Assembly (NCBI RefSeq): GCF_027257175.1 | Contig: NZ_JAPFGD010000001.1 | Coordinates: forward strand, 465,946-529,945 | Direction of reading: 5' to 3' | Origin: Castellaniella sp. S9 | Lineage (GTDB): Bacteria > Pseudomonadota > Gammaproteobacteria > Burkholderiales > Burkholderiaceae_B | DNA: 64,000 nt | Shown: positions 24,367 through 34,106 of the stretch, piece by piece | Layout: every line of letters begins with the position of its first letter | Numbering within the stretch: the stretch's first letter is position 1 | Program-made: the position numbers and the translations under genes | Notes under the pieces: model-generated | Told to the model about the DNA's origin: nothing | Databases searched by the model: none | What the model saw: only the letters and a program-made list of their open reading frames with translations

Positions 24367-25071
24367 ATGTCCGACTTCCAACCATCCAGCCTGCCTCGCG
24401 AGGGGATGTACCCGGCCAGCGCCGCGGCACGCAACCGCGTCCTGCGCAATACCTATTGGCTGCTGGCCCTGTCGCTCATCCCCACCGTCCTGGGCGCCGC
24501 CCTCGGCCTGACCTCCGGCGTCAACCAGTTCATGGCCGCCAGCCCCGGCACCAGCACCATCATCTTCCTGGTGGGCGCCTTCGGCCTGATGTTCCTGGTG
24601 GAACGCAATAAGAACTCGTCCCTGGGCGTGGCCCTGCTGCTGGCCTTCACGTTCTTCATGGGCCTGATGCTGTCGCGCCTGCTCGGCCACGTGCTGGGCA
24701 TGGCCAACGGCTCGCAACTGGTGATGCTGGCCTTCGGCGGCACGGCCGCGGTGTTCGGCGTCATGTCCAGCGTCGCCGCCACGACCAAGCGCGATTTCAC
24801 CCACCTGCAGAAATTCCTGTTCATCGGCGTGGTGCTGCTGATCCTGGCGTCGCTGGCGAATATCTTTCTGCAGATCCCGGCCTTGATGCTGACGGTCTCG
24901 GTGCTGGCGATCGGGATCTTCTCGGCCTTCCTGCTGGTCGACCTGCAGCGCATCATCCAGGGCGGCGAGACCAACTACATCAGCGCCACCCTGGCGGTGT
25001 ACCTCGACCTGTACAACATCTTTGCCAACCTGCTGATGCTGCTGGGCATCTTCGGCGGCGACCGCGAGTAA
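24367..25071 (+). CDS. Bax inhibitor-1 / YccA family membrane protein
   Basis: A 234-residue protein with seven hydrophobic segments and the BI-1 family ending, in which two acidic residues lie in the last membrane region (TLAVYLDLYNIFANLLMLLGIF). Bacterial members include YccA, which modulates FtsH, and pH-sensitive calcium-leak channels such as BsYetJ; which role applies here is unknown. It follows holC after 114 nt and ends in a strong terminator that lies inside the convergent rarD coding sequence. Confidence 0.9.
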   Translation: MSDFQPSSLPREGMYPASAAARNRVLRNTYWLLALSLIPTVLGAALGLTSGVNQFMAASPGTSTIIFLVGAFGLMFLVERNKNSSLGVALLLAFTFFMGLMLSRLLGHVLGMANGSQLVMLAFGGTAAVFGVMSSVAATTKRDFTHLQKFLFIGVVLLILASLANIFLQIPALMLTVSVLAIGIFSAFLLVDLQRIIQGGETNYISATLAVYLDLYNIFANLLMLLGIFGGDRE

Positions 25072-25081
25072 GCACAAAAAC

Positions 25082-25972
25082 CTATGACGAACGGCGGGCC
25101 TCGGCCCGCCATTTTTTCGCGCCTTCGAGGGCCACCAGCAGCACCGCCAGCCAGATGGGGATGTAGGTCAGCCATTCGGTGATCCCCACGGGCTCGCCCA
25201 GCAGCAGAAACGCCACCCAGAACAGCAGCACCGGCTCGACGTAGCTGAGCAGGCCGAACAGGGACAGGGGCAGCATGCGGCTGGCGGCCAGGTACATGGC
25301 CAGGGCCACCGAGCTGATCAACCCCAGCAGCGGCACCAGCAGGAACAGGCGCGGGAACTCCACAAAGGCACGCGCGGCCTCGTGGCTCTGCATCTGCAGG
25401 ATCAGCAGGGCCGGCGGCAGCAACAGCAGCATGTCATACCACAGAGAGGCCAGGGAACCGACCTTCAGGCGCCGGCGCAGCATGAAGTACGGCGGATAGC
25501 CCAGGATCACCACGGCGGTCGCCCAGGACACCGCCCCCACCCGCCACAGCTCGTGCGCCACGCCCAGCGCGGCCAGGCCGACCGCCCAGGCCTGCCCGCG
25601 GCTGAGCCGCTCGCCGTAGAACAGCCGGCCCACCACCACCATCATCAACGGCAGCAGGAAATATCCCATCGCCACGTCCAGGCCCATGCCATGCAGGGGC
25701 GCCCAGACGAACAGCCACAGCTGCACGCCCAGCAGGGCGGCGCTGACGAACGTCAGCGCGAGGAACCCCGGCTCGCTCAGGCGCCTGCCGACGGCGCGGA
25801 TCTCGGTCCAGCCCCGCGCGCGCTGCACCACCACGGCCAGGGCGGGCAGGCCCAGCAGGACGCGCCAGGCAAAAATGATGTCCCCATCGAAGGGCCGCAT
25901 CAAGGTGGCGTAGTAATACAGGCCCGCAAACAGCGCCGAAGCCCCCACCGACAGTGCGACACCCTGTTTCAT
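25082..25972 (-). CDS. rarD: RarD-like EamA-family permease
   Basis: A 296-residue drug/metabolite-superfamily transporter with about ten membrane segments in two EamA repeats. MKQGVALSVGASALFAGLYYY and the conserved LYYGERLS-type segment (here LFYGERLSRGQAW) and SYVEPVLLF place it with RarD. Substrates of RarD proteins are not established. Its ATG overlaps the end of recO by 4 nt, so it is the last gene of the lepA-lepB-rnc-era-recO run, in a place where pdxJ often follows recO in relatives. Confidence 0.85.
   Translation of the reverse strand: MKQGVALSVGASALFAGLYYYATLMRPFDGDIIFAWRVLLGLPALAVVVQRARGWTEIRAVGRRLSEPGFLALTFVSAALLGVQLWLFVWAPLHGMGLDVAMGYFLLPLMMVVVGRLFYGERLSRGQAWAVGLAALGVAHELWRVGAVSWATAVVILGYPPYFMLRRRLKVGSLASLWYDMLLLLPPALLILQMQSHEAARAFVEFPRLFLLVPLLGLISSVALAMYLAASRMLPLSLFGLLSYVEPVLLFWVAFLLLGEPVGITEWLTYIPIWLAVLLVALEGAKKWRAEARRSS
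25093..25117 (+). terminator. Intrinsic terminator inside the 3' end of rarD
   Basis: An 8-bp GC stem (GGCGGGCC with GGCCCGCC, 25093-25110) is followed directly by ATTTTTT on the plus strand. It should end the pepA-holC-BI-1 transcript. It lies within the last dozen codons of rarD on the other strand, so the two genes share these bases. Confidence 0.8.
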
Positions 25973-26568
25973 GGGCGCTGGTAGCGCTGCAGGTCCATCA
26001 GGACCTTGCGGGTGCGCAGAGGAGACTCCAGCAGCGTGTCCAGCCGCTCGCGTAGGCGCCGGCGCAGGTCGGGCTCCATGCGGTCGTCGTCGAAATCGGG
26101 CGCATCGCCCTCCTGCCCATAGCCGGTTTCGTCCAGCAGCAGCCACTCGAAGCGGCGCAGCGCACCGGCGGGCGGGCGGCGGCGCGGGTCGGCCAATTCG
26201 TCGAGCGCGGCCTCGTAGGCATCGAACACGCCCGGATGTGGATCCTCGCGCGCCAACAGGCGCAGGATCAGCTCGTTCATGTACCAGCCCGACATCATCG
26301 CGCGCCCATCGAGCAGCCGTACGCCGCAGGACTCGGCCCGCACCAGGGTGCGCACCTCGGCCGCGCCGCTCCAGGACAGGCTCAGGGGCTGGAAGGTCGC
26401 CAGGATCGGCCGCAGGACCGAATAAGGCCGCTTGGCGCCCTTGGCCACCAGGGCCACGCAACCGTGTTCGCGGGTGAACCCCTGGACGATCAACGAGGTT
26501 TCGCGCCAGGCGCTGGCATACAGGACGTAGCCGCGCACGTCCTGCACCCGCTGGCCGCGTCTACTCAT
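25969..26568 (-). CDS. recO: DNA repair protein RecO, short form
   Basis: RecO loads RecA onto SSB-coated DNA with RecR. The N-terminal OB-fold is complete (VQDVRGYVLYASAWRETSLIV, KGAKRPYSVLRPIL) and the helical part includes MMSGWYMNELILRLL. At 199 residues it is about 40 shorter than E. coli RecO (242). After LLLDETGYG the usual central C-terminal segment is missing and the protein goes almost at once to the terminal helix LRTRKVLMDLQRY. The frame is open throughout, so this is a compact form rather than a visible frameshift. Its start overlaps the era stop by 8 nt. Confidence 0.88.
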   Translation of the reverse strand: MSRRGQRVQDVRGYVLYASAWRETSLIVQGFTREHGCVALVAKGAKRPYSVLRPILATFQPLSLSWSGAAEVRTLVRAESCGVRLLDGRAMMSGWYMNELILRLLAREDPHPGVFDAYEAALDELADPRRRPPAGALRRFEWLLLDETGYGQEGDAPDFDDDRMEPDLRRRLRERLDTLLESPLRTRKVLMDLQRYQRP

Positions 26569-27448
26569 AGCCCAGTTCGCGCAGCGCCGCCTCGCGATCG
26601 GACCAGCCCTTGCGCACCTTGATGTAGACGTCCAGGAACACGGGCTTTTCCAGCAGTTTGACGATGTCCTGGCGCGCCTCGGTGGCGATGCGCTTCATGT
26701 GCTGGCCGCCGGCGCCCAGCAGGATGGGCCGATGGCTCTCGCGCTCGATCACGACGCAGGCGGCGATGCGCGCCCCGCCCTCGTTTTCCTCCCACTGCTC
26801 GATCACGACGGTGCAGCCGTAGGGCAGTTCGTCGCCCACGAGGCGGAAGATCTTTTCCCGGATGAGTTCGGCGGCGATGAAGCGCATCGGCCGGTCGGTC
26901 AGGGTGTCGGCCTCGAAGAGGTGTTCACCCTCGGGCAGGCGTGTGGCGATCTCGTCGAGCAGGATGCCGAGCTGGACGTCGCGCAAGGCGCTGACCGGCA
27001 CCACGGCGGCATAGGGAAACTGGGCGGTGATGCGCGACACGTACGCGAACATCGCGTTCTTGTCCTTGAGGGCATCGACCTTGTTGACGGCCAGGATGAC
27101 CGGGCGCGAATCCGGCAGCAAGGGCAGCAGGCGGGCATCGCCCGAGGACCACTTGCCCGCCTCGACCACGTGCACCACCACGTCGACCTCGGCCAGGGCC
27201 TGGGTGACTACGCGGTTCATCATGCGGTTCATGGCCCCGCCGTGCCGGGTCTGGAATCCCGGGGTGTCGACGAAGACGAACTGGTCCGCCTCGCGCGTCA
27301 GCACGCCGTGGATGCGGTGGCGCGTGGTCTGGGCCTTGCGCGAGACGATGGAGATCTTGGTGCCGATCAGGGCGTTGGCCAGCGTGGACTTGCCCACGTT
27401 GGGGCGGCCCACGATCGCCACGAAGCCGCAGCGAGTGGGGGTGCTCAT
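26561..27448 (-). CDS. era: GTPase Era
   Basis: Era binds the 3' end of 16S rRNA and helps 30S subunit maturation. The 295 residues carry the GTPase motifs G1 [10 protein letters not shown]3 DTPG, G4 NKVD and G5 VSAL, and a C-terminal KH domain ([18 protein letters not shown]). ATG 27448 overlaps the rnc stop by 4 nt, the classical rnc-era coupling. Confidence 0.97.
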   Translation of the reverse strand: MSTPTRCGFVAIVGRPNVGKSTLANALIGTKISIVSRKAQTTRHRIHGVLTREADQFVFVDTPGFQTRHGGAMNRMMNRVVTQALAEVDVVVHVVEAGKWSSGDARLLPLLPDSRPVILAVNKVDALKDKNAMFAYVSRITAQFPYAAVVPVSALRDVQLGILLDEIATRLPEGEHLFEADTLTDRPMRFIAAELIREKIFRLVGDELPYGCTVVIEQWEENEGGARIAACVVIERESHRPILLGAGGQHMKRIATEARQDIVKLLEKPVFLDVYIKVRKGWSDREAALRELGYE

Positions 27449-28200
27449 TTTTTCTCCTGGGCGACCGCCACGGGCAGGCTGAGCTGCGCCGGCTTGCGGC
27501 CGCGGCGGGCGGTCTTGCGGACCGGCCCCAGCGCCTCGATGGCGGCGATCGCCTGGCCGGCGGCGAGCTGCTCGGCGGCGCGGCGGCTGCTGCCCGAGGC
27601 AGTGACGCGCACATCGAGCCGCTCGATGCGGCACTCGACGTCGAACAGCTGGCTGTGCGCGGCGCCATGCGTGGCCAGGACCTCATAGCGCGGCAGCTCC
27701 AGGCCGCGACCCTGGACGATCTCCTGCAGCAGGGTCTTGGGGTCCTTGCCGAAGGTGCGCATGTCGATGTTGCCGAGGATCGGGCGGTAGAGACGCTCGA
27801 TCACCCCGCGCACGGCCTCGTAGCCGCCATCGACGTATACGGCGCCGAAGACGGCCTCGAGGGCGTCGGCCAGGATCGACGGCCGGCGGAATCCGCCGCT
27901 CTTGAGTTCACCCTCGCCCAGGCGCAAATGGCCCGAGAGCGAAAGTTTCTGGGCGATGTCGGCCAGGGCGGCCTGCTTGACCAGGTTGGCGCGCACCCGC
28001 GACAGGTCGCCCTCGTCCATCTCGGCGTGTTCGCCGAACAGCAGGGTCGTGACCACGAAGTTCAGCACCGAATCGCCGAGGAATTCGAGACGTTCGTTGT
28101 GCGGCGCACCATGGCTGCGATGAGTCAGCGCCTGCTCGAGCAGGCCCGGGTCGCGGAAGGCGTGCCCCAGGGCGGACTGCAAGGACGACAGGGTAGCCAT
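27445..28200 (-). CDS. rnc: Ribonuclease III
   Basis: Double-strand-specific endoribonuclease that processes rRNA precursors and structured mRNAs. The 251 residues have the endonuclease signature [12 protein letters not shown], the second metal site [15 protein letters not shown], and a C-terminal double-strand RNA-binding domain ([12 protein letters not shown] to [16 protein letters not shown]). A basic tail of about 25 residues follows. Its ATG overlaps the lepB stop by 1 nt (TGATG). Confidence 0.97.
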   Translation of the reverse strand: MATLSSLQSALGHAFRDPGLLEQALTHRSHGAPHNERLEFLGDSVLNFVVTTLLFGEHAEMDEGDLSRVRANLVKQAALADIAQKLSLSGHLRLGEGELKSGGFRRPSILADALEAVFGAVYVDGGYEAVRGVIERLYRPILGNIDMRTFGKDPKTLLQEIVQGRGLELPRYEVLATHGAAHSQLFDVECRIERLDVRVTASGSSRRAAEQLAAGQAIAAIEALGPVRKTARRGRKPAQLSLPVAVAQEKK

Positions 28201-29087
28201 CAATCGAATCCACCTATCCGGCTCGGCGAGCCGAAGTTCATCCAGATGAAGAACGCCCGGCCGACGATGTTGGCATCCGGCACGAAGCCCCAGTAGCGGC
28301 TGTCCAGGCTGTTGTCGCGGTTGTCCCCCATCATGAAGTAATGGCCTTCGGGAACCGTGCAGCGCACGCCGCCGCCCGCGTACGCGCACTGGTCAAAGCC
28401 CGGAAACTGTACGATCGGCCCCAGGTCCTGGGGCGCGTGCTCGTTCAGCAGGATCCGGTGGGACGCCTGCCCGAGTTGCTCGCGGTATTGCCCCACGTAG
28501 ACCGCCCGGTCAGGCTCATAATAATCCCCATCGCGCTCGCGCGGCACCCGCTGGCCATTGACCGTCAGGATTTTGTCGCGGTACTCGACCACGTCGCCGG
28601 GCAGGCCGACGACCCGCTTGATGTAGTCCACGCTGGGGTCCACGGGATAGCGAAACACCACCACGTCGCCGCGATCCGGCGCCCCGATGTCGATCACCTT
28701 GCGGTCGATCACCGGCAGGCGGATGCCGTACTGGAACTTGTTGACCAGAATCAGGTCGCCGTTCTCGAGGGTCGGCAGCATCGAGCCCGAGGGGATTCGG
28801 AAGGGCTCGACGACGAAGGAGCGCAGGACGAAGACAAACAGGATCACCGGAAAGAAGCTGACCCCGTACTCGACCCACCAGGAGGGACGCGCCGCGCGCT
28901 CGTAGGCCTGCTCGCAGGCCTCGCGCAGGGCCGCCTCGTCCAGCCCGGCCGCATTGTTGCGACAGGCCTCGGCGGCCTGCTCGGCGCGCACGACCCGGCG
29001 TGCGCGCAGGCGCAGGACGTCCAGGCTCCAGATGGCGCCGGTCACGACCAGCGCCACAAACAAGATCAGGGCGAAATCCCAGCTCAT
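28200..29087 (-). CDS. lepB: Signal peptidase I
   Basis: Inner-membrane serine peptidase that removes Sec and Tat signal peptides. The 295 residues show one N-terminal membrane segment, a cytoplasmic loop, a second membrane segment (about 75-92), then the periplasmic catalytic domain with nucleophile Ser102 in [10 protein letters not shown] and general base Lys157 in [11 protein letters not shown], and the [15 protein letters not shown] box. It lies 30 nt downstream of lepA, the standard lepA-lepB order. Confidence 0.97.
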   Translation of the reverse strand: MSWDFALILFVALVVTGAIWSLDVLRLRARRVVRAEQAAEACRNNAAGLDEAALREACEQAYERAARPSWWVEYGVSFFPVILFVFVLRSFVVEPFRIPSGSMLPTLENGDLILVNKFQYGIRLPVIDRKVIDIGAPDRGDVVVFRYPVDPSVDYIKRVVGLPGDVVEYRDKILTVNGQRVPRERDGDYYEPDRAVYVGQYREQLGQASHRILLNEHAPQDLGPIVQFPGFDQCAYAGGGVRCTVPEGHYFMMGDNRDNSLDSRYWGFVPDANIVGRAFFIWMNFGSPSRIGGFD

Positions 29088-29117
29088 CCGGTTTCCTCAG
29101 GCTATTGACGGCACGGC

Positions 29118-30911
29118 TTATTTGTCCTCGACCTGCAGCACGGCCAGGAAGGCCTCCTGCGGGATCTCGACGTTGCCGACCTGTTTCATGCGCTTCTTGC
29201 CGGCCTTCTGTTTCTCGAGGAGTTTTTTCTTGCGCGAAATATCGCCGCCGTAGCATTTGGCGAGGACGTTCTTGCGCAATGCCTTGACGTTCTCGCGGGC
29301 GACCACCTCGGCGCCGATGGCGGCCTGGATGGCGATGTCGAACATCTGGCGCGGAATCAGCCCGCGCATGCGCGAGACCACCTCCCGCCCGCGGAACCGG
29401 GCGTTGGCCCGGTGCACGATCATGGACAGGGCGTCGACCCGGTCGCCGTTGATGAGCAGGTCGACGCGCACCACGTCGGCGACGCGGTATTCCTTGAATT
29501 CGTAGTCCATCGAGGCATAGCCGCGGGACACGGACTTGAGGCGGTCGAAGAAATCCAGGACGATCTCGGCCAGGGGGATCTCGTAGCTGAGGTGGACCTG
29601 GCGGCCATGGTAGCTCATGTTGAGCTGCACACCGCGTTTGGCGGTGCACAGCGACATGACCGGCCCGACGTATTCCTGCGGCATGAACAGGGTCACGGTC
29701 ATGACGGGCTCGCGGATCTCCTGGATGTTGCCGACCTCGGGCATGCGCGAGGGGCTGTCGACCATCAGCAGGCTGCCGTCGCGGTGCAGGACCTCGTAGA
29801 CCACCGAAGGCGCGGTGGTGATGATGTCCATGTCGAACTCGCGCTCGAGGCGCTCCTGCACGATGTCCATGTGCAGCAGCCCCAGGAATCCGCAACGGAA
29901 TCCGAACCCCAGGGCTTGCGAGACCTCGGGCTCGAACATCAGCGAGGAATCATTGAGCTTGAGCTTTTCCAGCGAGTCGCGCAGCTGGTCGTACTCGCTG
30001 GACTCGATCGGATACACCCCGGCAAACACTTGGGGCTTGACCTCCTTGAAACCGGGCAGGGCCGCCTGCGCGGGCTTGCCGGCCAGGGTGATGGTATCCC
30101 CCACCTTGGCGTGCTCGAGTTCCTTGATGCCGGCGATCACGAAGCCGACCTCGCCGGCCGACAGGGACTCGCGCGGCTGGGACTTGGGCGTGAAGACTCC
30201 CAGGTGCTCGCACAGGTGGGTCGCCCCCGTGGCCATGAGCAGGAGCTTGTCCTTGGGGCGCAGCACGCCGTTGACGATGCGCACCAGCATCACGACGCCC
30301 ACGTAGTTGTCGAACCAGGAATCGATGATCAAGGCCTGCAGGGGTGCCGCAGGGTCGCCCTGGGGGGGCGGGACGCGGCGGACGATGGCCTCGAGGATCT
30401 CGTCCACCCCCAGACCGGTCTTGGCGCTGGCGGCGATGGCCTCGGTGGCGTCGATGCCGATGACGTCCTCGATCTCGGCGGCCGCCGCGTCCGGATCGGC
30501 CGACGGCAGGTCCATCTTGTTCAGGACGGGCAGCACCTCGACGCCGAGCTCGATCGCGGTATAGCAGTTGGCCACGGTCTGGGCCTCGACGCCCTGCGAG
30601 GCGTCGACCACCAGCAAGGCGCCCTCGCAGGCCGACAGCGAGCGGCTGACCTCGTACGAGAAGTCCACGTGCCCCGGGGTGTCGATCAGGTTCAGGTTGT
30701 AGACCTTGCCGTCGGCCGCCGCATAGCTGAGCGCCGCGGTCTGGGCCTTGATGGTGATCCCGCGCTCGCGCTCGATGTCCATCGAATCCAGGACCTGTGC
30801 CGCCATCTCGCGGTCCTGCAGGCCGCCGCAGCGATGGATCAGGCGGTCGGCAAGCGTCGATTTGCCGTGATCGATGTGCGCGATGATGGAAAAATTGCGG
30901 ATGTGGTCCAT
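29118..30911 (-). CDS. lepA: Elongation factor 4 (LepA)
   Basis: Translational GTPase acting in 30S biogenesis and on stalled or mis-translocated ribosomes. The 597 residues begin with [20 protein letters not shown] (G1 P-loop), have DTPGHVDF (G3) and NKMDLP (G4), EF-G-like domains, and the LepA-specific C-terminal domain ending [21 protein letters not shown]. It lies 144 nt downstream of mucD, behind the mucD terminator, so it probably has its own promoter. Confidence 0.98.
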   Translation of the reverse strand: MDHIRNFSIIAHIDHGKSTLADRLIHRCGGLQDREMAAQVLDSMDIERERGITIKAQTAALSYAAADGKVYNLNLIDTPGHVDFSYEVSRSLSACEGALLVVDASQGVEAQTVANCYTAIELGVEVLPVLNKMDLPSADPDAAAAEIEDVIGIDATEAIAASAKTGLGVDEILEAIVRRVPPPQGDPAAPLQALIIDSWFDNYVGVVMLVRIVNGVLRPKDKLLLMATGATHLCEHLGVFTPKSQPRESLSAGEVGFVIAGIKELEHAKVGDTITLAGKPAQAALPGFKEVKPQVFAGVYPIESSEYDQLRDSLEKLKLNDSSLMFEPEVSQALGFGFRCGFLGLLHMDIVQERLEREFDMDIITTAPSVVYEVLHRDGSLLMVDSPSRMPEVGNIQEIREPVMTVTLFMPQEYVGPVMSLCTAKRGVQLNMSYHGRQVHLSYEIPLAEIVLDFFDRLKSVSRGYASMDYEFKEYRVADVVRVDLLINGDRVDALSMIVHRANARFRGREVVSRMRGLIPRQMFDIAIQAAIGAEVVARENVKALRKNVLAKCYGGDISRKKKLLEKQKAGKKRMKQVGNVEIPQEAFLAVLQVEDK

Positions 30912-30985
30912 AAAACCCGTCGATTACCTGGAATGCGCGGCGCCCGAAGAACGGCCGCCGCATCGCCCGCCTTGGGCGCGATGGC

Positions 30986-31014
30986 ATAAAAGGGGGACGC
31001 CCTGGGGCGTCCCC
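30986..31014 (-). terminator. Intrinsic terminator downstream of mucD
   Basis: A 9-bp perfect stem (GGGGACGCC at 30993-31001 with 31006-31014) and 4-nt loop. On the minus strand it is followed by TTTTAT. It should end the rpoE-rseA-rseB-mucD transcript before lepA. Confidence 0.8.
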
Positions 31015-31055
31015 TTCACGTCAAGCCGCTATTTTAGCTTTTTCCGACGGCAAGA

Positions 31056-32522
31056 TTATTCGGGCTTGACGATGACCCACTGGGACTGGTCGCCGCGCTG
31101 GACCAGCAGCACCGCCGGACGCGACTTGTTCAGCCCCTTGACGACCCGTGCATATTGCTCGGGGCTGGTGATGTCGACGTCGTTGACGCGCAGGATCAGG
31201 TCGCCGGGCTCGATGCCGGATTGGGCCGCCGCGCCGTCGGACTCGAGCACCTCGACCCCGGTCGCGCCCTTGTCGTCGGCGGGCACGGGGCCGACCTTCA
31301 AACCGAGCCTGTCGGTGCCGACCGCCGGCCCCTCGGCCTCGGCCTGCGGCGCGGACGGCTCGTCGCTGAGTTCGGCGACCTTGGCCTTCAGGTCGACGGT
31401 CTTGCCCTTGCGCCAGACCTGGATGTCGGCATCGGTGCCGGGCCGGGTCGCGCCGACCAGGCGCGGCAGGTCGCTCATGTGCTCGATCTGCTGGCCATTG
31501 AAGCCGAGGATCACGTCGCCGGCGCGGATGCCCGCCTTGGCGGCCGGCCCGCCGGGCTCGACGTTGCTGACCAGGGCGCCGTGCGCCTCCTCCAGGCCCA
31601 GGGCCTTGGCCACGTCATCCGGGACTTCGGTGATCTGCACGCCGATGCGTCCGCGGGTGACCTTGCCGTGCGCCTTGAGCTGCTCGACCACCCGCATGAC
31701 CTCATCGATCGGGATCGCCAGGGAAATGCCCATGAAGCCGCCGCTGCGCGACACGATCTGGGAGTTGATGCCCACCACCTGGCCTTGCAGGTTGATCAGC
31801 GGGCCGCCCGAATTGCCGGGATTGACCGCCACATCGGTCTGGATGAACGGCAGGTAGTCGCCCGTGTCGCGGTTGATGGCGCTCACGATCCCCGCGGTCA
31901 CGGTCGAGTCCAGGCCGAAGGGCGAGCCGATGGCCAGCACCCACTGCCCTTTCTTGAGCGTGTTGGAGTCGCCGACCGGCAGGGGCTTGAGTCCCTTGGC
32001 GTCGATCTTGATGAGGGCGATGTCGGTGCGCGCGTCCTTGCCGATGACCTTGGCGTCATATTCCTTGCCGTCGGTCATCGTCACGAAAATCCCGTTGGAT
32101 TTGTCGACCACGTGGTTGTTGGTGAGGATGTAGCCGTCCTCGGAAATGATGAAGCCCGAGCCGATGCCGCGCGGCACCGTGCGCTCGCGCGGCGCGGGTG
32201 TGCGCTGCTGGCCGCGCGGCTGGGGCGGCTGCATGCCCGGCGGCATGAAATCGGGCCCGAAGAACCAGCGGAACAGGTCGGACGGATCGGCGCCCGGCCC
32301 CATGGGCGAGCGGCGCACGGGCACGGCCTCCGTGGTGCGGATATTCACCACGGAGCCCTCGGTCTGGGCGACGATCCCGGTAAAGTCGGGCAGCCCCGCA
32401 ACCGTGGCGGGCGTTTGCGCCTGCGCCGCGGCCATGGGTGCGGCAACGGCGAGGACGAGGCTGGCCGCCGCGCCGGCCATGGCCCGTTTGATGATCGAGC
32501 GGTCTGGCGGGTTCAATGACAT
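31056..32522 (-). CDS. mucD: Periplasmic serine protease of the DegP/HtrA family (MucD)
   Basis: Periplasmic quality-control protease and last gene of the sigma-E operon. The 488 residues have a signal peptide ending near AAAQA, a trypsin-like domain with His137 (NNHVVD), Asp167 (ARTDIALIKI) and Ser238 (GNSGGPL), and two PDZ domains (about 285-375 and 395-485). ATG 32522 fits the signal peptide. In Bordetella and Pseudomonas such proteins dampen envelope stress by clearing misfolded proteins. Confidence 0.95.
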   Translation of the reverse strand: MSLNPPDRSIIKRAMAGAAASLVLAVAAPMAAAQAQTPATVAGLPDFTGIVAQTEGSVVNIRTTEAVPVRRSPMGPGADPSDLFRWFFGPDFMPPGMQPPQPRGQQRTPAPRERTVPRGIGSGFIISEDGYILTNNHVVDKSNGIFVTMTDGKEYDAKVIGKDARTDIALIKIDAKGLKPLPVGDSNTLKKGQWVLAIGSPFGLDSTVTAGIVSAINRDTGDYLPFIQTDVAVNPGNSGGPLINLQGQVVGINSQIVSRSGGFMGISLAIPIDEVMRVVEQLKAHGKVTRGRIGVQITEVPDDVAKALGLEEAHGALVSNVEPGGPAAKAGIRAGDVILGFNGQQIEHMSDLPRLVGATRPGTDADIQVWRKGKTVDLKAKVAELSDEPSAPQAEAEGPAVGTDRLGLKVGPVPADDKGATGVEVLESDGAAAQSGIEPGDLILRVNDVDITSPEQYARVVKGLNKSRPAVLLVQRGDQSQWVIVKPE

Positions 32523-32541
32523 GGAAGACTCCTTGAAATAA

Positions 32542-33585
32542 TTATTCCCGACGGGCGGCACGCGGCACGTACTCGACGGCATGTGCGATGTCGCGTACGG
32601 TCTGCGCCGGCACCTCGCCCACCGCGGTCAACCAAAAAGACGCGACCCGCTTGCGGTAGACGTTGATGGCGCCTTGGCTCATGCCACCCTGCCTGACGTT
32701 TTGATCGCGTTCGGGGTCAAAGGTTTCAATGAAAATCGAAATTGCCGCCAATCCGTCCGACAGGACCAGTTGGTCGGCCTGGTGGCCGGGCCGGATGACG
32801 CGCACGATCTGGGTCAGCGGCACGAAACCGACGGGATAGGCGAAGCGCCAGCCCCGGGCCGCCAGGTCCGTCGACTGGATGGTTTCCTCGACCAGGCGCC
32901 AATCGCGGGTATTCCAGCGCGAATCGAGTTCATGGGTGTTGGTGTCCTTGCCGAGCTGCACGTTGCCGAAGGCCACCTGGTCGACGACCCGGCCCTGCTC
33001 ATCGAGGGTCTGGGCCTTGAGCATCAGGTGGGACTCCAGATCGGTGCAGATCCGGTAGCTGTAGCGCAGGCTGTCGCGCGCCAGCAATTCGGAGACCGCG
33101 CAGTCGCGGCCGGCCACCCGATAGGATCGGGAGGACTGCCGCAATTCGTAGTGTGCGGGGATGGCCGCCGCCTCGCCCAGCAACAGGCTGGGGAAGTGGT
33201 CGCTGCGCGAGGACTGCAGCAGGACGAGCTTATGGGCCGGGATCAGGGTCTGGCTGATGCTGCCCTGGCGCAGGTATTCGCGGGGTTCGCCGTCGAGGAT
33301 CTCGAGGCGCTCGCGCTCGCCGGTGCCGTCGACCACGTGCACGATCCGCGTCGATTGCATCGACGTCCCTTGCTGATAGGTATAGACGCCCGAATAGTCC
33401 AGGCTGCGGGCGGCCGCCTGGACCTTCTGGAGGAAGGCGACGCCCGCATCGGGCTTCTGGTCCTGGGCTCGGGCGCCTGTGGGAACGCCCAGGGCGCCCG
33501 CCAGCGCCACGGCCAGGACCAGCAGCAGGCCGCGCCCCGCCGGAAACGGGTTCGGCGCCGCGGCCGGTCCGACCCAAGCCTGCAT
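32542..33585 (-). CDS. rseB: Sigma-E regulatory protein RseB (MucB)
   Basis: Periplasmic sensor that binds RseA and shields it from proteolysis until LPS or misfolded porins are sensed. The 347 residues have a signal peptide (hydrophobic core about 18-36, cleavage near ARAQ) and the MucB/RseB pattern LDYSGVYTYQQGTSMQSTRIVH and GWRFAYPVGFVPLTQI. Its ATG overlaps the rseA stop by 1 nt. It precedes mucD by 19 nt. Confidence 0.93.
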   Translation of the reverse strand: MQAWVGPAAAPNPFPAGRGLLLVLAVALAGALGVPTGARAQDQKPDAGVAFLQKVQAAARSLDYSGVYTYQQGTSMQSTRIVHVVDGTGERERLEILDGEPREYLRQGSISQTLIPAHKLVLLQSSRSDHFPSLLLGEAAAIPAHYELRQSSRSYRVAGRDCAVSELLARDSLRYSYRICTDLESHLMLKAQTLDEQGRVVDQVAFGNVQLGKDTNTHELDSRWNTRDWRLVEETIQSTDLAARGWRFAYPVGFVPLTQIVRVIRPGHQADQLVLSDGLAAISIFIETFDPERDQNVRQGGMSQGAINVYRKRVASFWLTAVGEVPAQTVRDIAHAVEYVPRAARRE

Positions 33586-34097
33586 CAGGGCGTCCCCATC
33601 CGATCGAACGAGACCTGATGGACAGGCCCGACACCCACGATGGCCCGGTGGGCCGCCATGTAGTCGGCCAGGGCCGGGTCGCCGGGCTCGGGGGCGGCGG
33701 GCGCGGCCTGCGCGAGGACCGGCGCCTCGGGAGCCTGGTCCGGCGCGAACAGGGCCGGACGGGCGACCCACACCACCGAAGCCACCGCGGCCGCCACCGC
33801 CAGGCCCGACAGCCCGACCCGCAGCATGCCCCGGTGCGAGACGGCCGCGGGCGCCAGCACCGCCGGTTCGGCATCGACCGCCGCCGACACCCGGGCGTAG
33901 AAGCGCTCCGAAGGCCGGATGGCCAGATCGCGGCTGCGCATCACGTCGCCGATCAGATGATAGGTATCCCAGACCTGGCGGCCATAGGGGCTGTCGAGTT
34001 CGTCCGCGCGCATGTCCGCCTCGCCATCGACCCAGGCGGATACCGAGGCCTCCCAGGAGGCTTCGGCTGCATCATCCGTCGAACGTACGGTATTCAT
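33585..34097 (-). CDS. rseA: Anti-sigma-E factor RseA
   Basis: Single-pass inner-membrane protein that sequesters sigma-E. The 170 residues have the cytoplasmic N-terminal anti-sigma domain (VSAWVDGEADMRADEL, then VWDTYHLIGDVMR, the RseA sigma-binding pattern), one membrane segment about 93-111 (VGLSGLAVAAAVASVVWVA) and a short Pro/Ala-rich periplasmic part. It follows rpoE after 9 nt. Stress-induced cleavage of this protein is the known trigger for the operon. Confidence 0.92.
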   Translation of the reverse strand: MNTVRSTDDAAEASWEASVSAWVDGEADMRADELDSPYGRQVWDTYHLIGDVMRSRDLAIRPSERFYARVSAAVDAEPAVLAPAAVSHRGMLRVGLSGLAVAAAVASVVWVARPALFAPDQAPEAPVLAQAAPAAPEPGDPALADYMAAHRAIVGVGPVHQVSFDRMGTP

Positions 34098-34106
34098 AGG
34101 GGCTCC

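Noticed and set aside
25969..26568. recO as a pseudogene or frameshifted gene
   Set aside because: One uninterrupted frame keeps both the N-terminal OB-fold and the C-terminal helix; a frameshift would destroy one of them.
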